A stretch of DNA of 64,000 bases, taken from contig NZ_OY775906.1 of assembly GCF_963675065.1 (NCBI RefSeq), positions 2,148,001 through 2,212,000 of the forward strand, given 5' to 3'. Source of the stretch: an uncultured Draconibacterium sp. GTDB taxonomy: Bacteria; Bacteroidota; Bacteroidia; Bacteroidales; Prolixibacteraceae. The position numbers were made by a program, and so were the translations under genes. The notes below the pieces were generated by a model that saw only the letters and a list, made by a program, of their open reading frames with translations, did not search any database and had not been told where the DNA came from. This document shows positions 60,930-64,000 of the stretch, piece by piece (position 1 is the stretch's first letter; every line of letters begins with the position of its first letter).

Positions 60930-61688
60930 CTATTCACCAACAGCTTTCAGCCAGGCCTCGGCCATTAATTCGGCGCCTGCCATTGATGGGTGCACTCCGT
61001 CAGGTGTCCAGTAGGTTCCCGGAGCGTGTTTAATCGCCTCATCAAATACCTTCTGAAAAGGTACCCAAATGCTTTCAAATTCGTCTGATATCTTTTTCGC
61101 TGCCACCTGGTATTGTTGCATCGGCTCAATCCATGTTTCGTCAACTGCACTTGTTTTAAGCACATAAAATGGCTCGCACAAAACCAATTTCACTCCCGGA
61201 AAAGCTTCCTGAGTGCGTTTTAGCAATGCACGGTAATCGTTCTCATAAATCTCAATGGTGCCGTCGTAATGACCATCTCGTGTGTGCCAGTAGTCGTTCA
61301 CACCAATTAAAATACTCAGCACATCCGGTTTTAATTCCATACAATCTTTGTCCCAGCGGTCTGCCAGTTGAAAAACCTTATTACCACTAATCCCCCGGTT
61401 ATAGATAGTAAGTTGTTCTTCTGGATATGTATTTAGTAGTTGTGAAGCTGCCAAAAGCGCATAACCATTTCCAAACGACCATGCCCGGTTTGGCGTTTCG
61501 TTTTGTTTATCACGACCGGCGTCGGTTATCGAATCGCCTTGAAACAATACCGTATTGCCCTTTGCAAAAATTGATGCTGTCTTTTTCTCCGGTTCTGCAA
61601 CACATGCCGAAACGATACTTGAAATACTTGCAGCAGCGACTGCGCCTGCGGTTGATTTGTATAAGAAGTTTCTTCTGGAAATACTCAT
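60930..61688 (-). CDS. Tat-exported SGNH/GDSL hydrolase
   Basis: A protein of 252 residues. The N-terminus has a twin-arginine signal (SISRRNFLYKSTAGAVAAAS) ending in SIVSAC, so it may be a Tat-exported lipoprotein. The catalytic blocks are LFQGDSITDAGRD (block I, nucleophile Ser), GISGNKV (block II Gly), IGVNDYW (block III, Asn) and DGVHPSMAG (block V, Asp and His). The family acts on ester bonds in acetylated sugars or lipids; the substrate is unknown. Confidence 0.92.
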   Translation of the reverse strand: MSISRRNFLYKSTAGAVAAASISSIVSACVAEPEKKTASIFAKGNTVLFQGDSITDAGRDKQNETPNRAWSFGNGYALLAASQLLNTYPEEQLTIYNRGISGNKVFQLADRWDKDCMELKPDVLSILIGVNDYWHTRDGHYDGTIEIYENDYRALLKRTQEAFPGVKLVLCEPFYVLKTSAVDETWIEPMQQYQVAAKKISDEFESIWVPFQKVFDEAIKHAPGTYWTPDGVHPSMAGAELMAEAWLKAVGE

Positions 61689-61874
61689 TTGGTTCTATTT
61701 AAGTTGATTTATGAAAAACAAATGTAGAAAAATTATAGCAGCTGTTTAACGTGAAACGGGTGTTAAATACCATTAAAATCTCCCCGATTTCGAAATCCAA
61801 CCTAAAAATACAAAACCCATTTTGGCAATTTTCGAAAACTATCCATTATTTTAGTCTCGTTTTAGGATAGCACT

Positions 61875-62312
61875 ATGGATTTTACACAATTATCATTTGA
61901 TACGCCGGTTGAGTTGATCAATCAGGCCATTAAAGACACACTTGTCGGTAGCCTCGGAATTGAGATCACAAAAATTGGAGATGGAAGAGTTGAGGGGATG
62001 TTGGATCTTTCTGAAAAAAACTCGCGCCCGGGAGGTATATTGCACGGCGGCGCCAACCTTGCAATGGGCGAAACATTGGCGGGTTTGGGCAGCATGTTAT
62101 TGGTTGACATGAACGCCTACGATGTACTGGGAATTATGGTAAACGGCAATCACACGGGCGTGTTAAAAAAAGGCAAGGCGCTGGCGGTTGCAAAAATCGT
62201 TCACCAGGGCAAACAAACGCATGTGTGGAATGTTGATATTTGCAATGAAGAAGGGAGATTGATTTCATCTGTACGTGTTACCAATATGATTACTGAAAAG
62301 AATGACCGATAA
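61875..62312 (+). CDS. menI: Hotdog-fold thioesterase, probable DHNA-CoA thioesterase
   Basis: A PaaI/YbgC-type hotdog thioesterase of 145 residues. The conserved stretch is RPGGILHGGANLAMGETLAGLGS, with the active-site Glu (GET) and the HGG motif of the family, and GNHTGVLKKGKALAVAKIVHQGK on the next strands. Its 11-base overlap with menF and the following menD suggest that it hydrolyses 1,4-dihydroxy-2-naphthoyl-CoA in menaquinone synthesis. The symbol rests on this context. Confidence 0.82.
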   Translation: MDFTQLSFDTPVELINQAIKDTLVGSLGIEITKIGDGRVEGMLDLSEKNSRPGGILHGGANLAMGETLAGLGSMLLVDMNAYDVLGIMVNGNHTGVLKKGKALAVAKIVHQGKQTHVWNVDICNEEGRLISSVRVTNMITEKNDR

Positions 62313-63426
62313 CGAAAGATTAATACATCTGATCGACGAACTCGTTAACAAAAACTGCTCTTTTGCCCTCTGGTCTGTGCCCGGTGATAAAACGCTTGAG
62401 TTGCTTATCTCCTGCCAGGAAGCCTTAATTTATCCCAACGAGGTAAGCCGCTTAAACGGACAGGAAGGATTTGTTTTTGCGCCTTATCACATCAGCGAAG
62501 AGACACCGCTGATTCTGTTAAAACCTGATATTTACAAAACGGGGCTTGAGGAAATCCTCCAGCTCAATATGAATGATGTAAAAGTCTGCCAAAAGGAAGA
62601 GACGAACTACACATCGCACTACATAATTGAAAAGGAAGAATATCTTTCCGATATTAAGCAAACAGTAAATACCATAAAAAATACGAAACTGGCAAAAGCC
62701 ATTGTTTCGCGTATTATTCCGATTGACCGACAAGATGAATCATTGGGCAAATTGTACACCCAGTTATTCGAACAAACGCCAAACGCTTTTGTGTATATGG
62801 TAAACCTACCAAAAGCCGGTTTGTGGATGGGAGCTACTCCCGAAATCCTGCTGAAATCGGAAGGCAAAACGATGGAAACCGTTTCGTTGGCCGGAACACA
62901 GTCCCGTGTTTCGGGTACAGAATACGGATGGAGCACCAAAGATATTGAAGAGCAAGCTTTTGTTTCGCGCTATCTGGTAGATTTGTTGTATCGGTTCGAT
63001 ATTCACCGATATACCACACGCGGCCCTGAAACGCTGGAAAGTGGAAAAGTGGCGCACCTGTTTACCAGTTTTCTGTTTGCCAAAAAGAAACTGGACAACT
63101 GTTTGGGTGATTTTATTGCCGAGTTGCACCCAACGCCGGCGGTTTGTGGTTTCCCAAAATCGAAGGCCGATAAATTCATAAGTACCGTCGAAAAACACAA
63201 CCGACGTTACTACGCCGGATTTCTTGGTCCGTGGCAACTAAAAGATTCAGTAAGATTATTTGTAAATTTGCGCTGCATGGAAATTATTCCGCAAAAATAC
63301 ATGCTTTATGCTGGTGGCGGAATTACTTCCCGGTCGGTTCCCGAAGAAGAATGGGAAGAGACCAACAACAAAGCAAAAACCTTATTATCGGCAATAGAAG
63401 CTATACGACAGAATGATCTCAACTAA
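62302..63426 (+). CDS. menF: Isochorismate synthase
   Basis: An isochorismate synthase of 374 residues, which makes isochorismate from chorismate as the first committed step of menaquinone synthesis. The chorismate-binding C-terminal half has KLAKAIVSRI, MGATPEILLK, METVSLAGTQSR, AELHPTPAVCGFPKSKA, YYAGFLGPW and LYAGGGITSRSVPEEEWEET, including the conserved Glu and Lys. It overlaps menI by 11 bases and menD by 14, so the three genes are translated from one message. Enterobactin-type EntC is less likely given menD. Confidence 0.95.
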   Translation: MTDNERLIHLIDELVNKNCSFALWSVPGDKTLELLISCQEALIYPNEVSRLNGQEGFVFAPYHISEETPLILLKPDIYKTGLEEILQLNMNDVKVCQKEETNYTSHYIIEKEEYLSDIKQTVNTIKNTKLAKAIVSRIIPIDRQDESLGKLYTQLFEQTPNAFVYMVNLPKAGLWMGATPEILLKSEGKTMETVSLAGTQSRVSGTEYGWSTKDIEEQAFVSRYLVDLLYRFDIHRYTTRGPETLESGKVAHLFTSFLFAKKKLDNCLGDFIAELHPTPAVCGFPKSKADKFISTVEKHNRRYYAGFLGPWQLKDSVRLFVNLRCMEIIPQKYMLYAGGGITSRSVPEEEWEETNNKAKTLLSAIEAIRQNDLN

Positions 63427-64000
63427 AAAACACGTTCAACAACTGGCAACTCTCCTTCATCAGAAGGGAATAAACGACGTGATTATTTCTCCTGGATCGC
63501 GAAACGGACCAATGATACACACATTGGTTGGTAGTGGATTATTTAATTGCCGCAACGTAGTTGACGAACGCAGTGCAGCTTATTTTGCAATGGGTTTGGC
63601 ACTGGCTCTGAAAAAACCTGTTGCTATTGTTTGCAGCTCGGGAACAGCAACACTCAATTACGCACCTGCCATTGCCGAGGCTTTTTATTTAAATATTCCG
63701 CTGATCGTTGTCACTGCCGATCGCCCGGAGTACTGGATCGACCAGCTAGAAAACCAGTGCATCAATCAGAAAGGGATTTATTCCAATTTTGTAAAAAAAG
63801 AATACAACCTCCCTCTGGAAGAATCAGAAACCGAGTTGTGGCAAGCTGCCCGCGAAATAAACGAGTGTCTTAACGCTGCTGTTTCGGGAAAACCTGCGCC
63901 GGTGCATATTAATGTTCCGCTGGAAGAACCGTTACATGATTTGCTGAATGAAAAATTACCAAATATAAAAGCGATCGATGCTAAAGAATCAGTTTTAGAC
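63413..64000 (+). CDS. menD: SEPHCHC synthase MenD, N-terminal part (runs off the window)
   Basis: The frame begins at the ATG at 63413, 14 bases inside menF, and is open to the end of the window (196 codons). It starts MISTKKHVQQLATLLHQKG, then VIISPGSRNGPMIHTL, VVDERSAAYFAMGLALALKK and VCSSGTATLNYAPAIAEAFY, all typical of the TPP-binding N-terminal domain of MenD. ADRPEYWIDQLENQCINQKG also matches. The enzyme adds succinyl semialdehyde from 2-oxoglutarate to isochorismate, the product of the preceding gene. The C-terminal two thirds are missing. Confidence 0.95.
   Translation, partial: MISTKKHVQQLATLLHQKGINDVIISPGSRNGPMIHTLVGSGLFNCRNVVDERSAAYFAMGLALALKKPVAIVCSSGTATLNYAPAIAEAFYLNIPLIVVTADRPEYWIDQLENQCINQKGIYSNFVKKEYNLPLEESETELWQAAREINECLNAAVSGKPAPVHINVPLEEPLHDLLNEKLPNIKAIDAKESVLD

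Noticed and set aside
1..64000. rRNA, tRNA or known riboswitch genes
   Set aside because: No sequence resembling conserved rRNA segments, tRNA arms with TTCGAATC-type loops, or common riboswitch cores was found on either strand by eye; a covariance-model scan was not possible.

Overview
The window reads as a chromosomal segment of a Bacteroidota bacterium, most likely of the Marinilabiliales/Prolixibacteraceae type. The grounds are Bacteroidota-type promoters (TTG, about 19 bp, TAnnTTTG), almost no Shine-Dalgarno sequences, BatA-, AsmA- and OmpH-type envelope proteins, a three-gene PntAA/PntAB/PntB transhydrogenase, a menaquinone pathway, and long arrays of dispersed intergenic repeats. No rRNA, tRNA, transposase, integrase or cas gene was recognised. 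The species cannot be named from this alone.

Layout. 0-10 kb: end of a BatA-type membrane protein, ornithine aminotransferase, divergent oxyR and ahpC-ahpF, an SDR oxidoreductase, a large AsmA-like protein and cinA. 10-27 kb: YedF-like protein, M48 protease, a 21-bp-period array, M20 deacetylase, transaldolase, mnmH-selD (selenium use in tRNA), the pnt operon, a polysaccharide deacetylase lipoprotein, an acetate transporter, a PAS histidine kinase with a Cys cluster, and small proteins ending in a TRIC-like channel. 27-31 kb: pldA embedded in several kilobases of roughly 150-190 bp repeats. 31-33 kb: two AT-rich gene cassettes bounded by attC-like sites that obey the integron core-complementarity rule, with no integrase nearby. 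33-36 kb: RDD protein, lipoprotein, and two paralogous genes of unknown function flanking a second 21-bp-period array. 36-40 kb: further tandem repeats and a histidine kinase interrupted by an in-frame stop. 40-52 kb: FtsX-type permease, AlaDH/PNT-like enzyme, His-rich envelope protein, methyltransferase, YfcC-type transporter, ferredoxin, glycosyltransferase, OmpH, proline dehydrogenase, nitroreductase. 52-58 kb: a complete xylose locus (GntR regulator, xylB, xylA, xylE) with a shared operator-like motif. 58-64 kb: Fe-type and Mn-type superoxide dismutases, MATE exporter, Tat-type SGNH hydrolase, and the menaquinone genes (thioesterase, menF, menD running off the end).

How the genes work together. 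OxyR-AhpCF and the two SODs form an oxidative-stress defence. The xylose locus imports, isomerises and phosphorylates xylose, and the transaldolase and transhydrogenase would serve the downstream pentose phosphate and NADPH steps. SelD supplies selenophosphate to MnmH.

The most unusual features are the two 21-bp-period arrays (12738-13052 and 35250-35606). Each runs about 15 or more units with no indel. Each unit carries a short dyad, yet the two arrays share no primary sequence. One lies directly between two paralogous unknown genes. The integrase-less cassette pair at 31-33 kb is the second notable feature.
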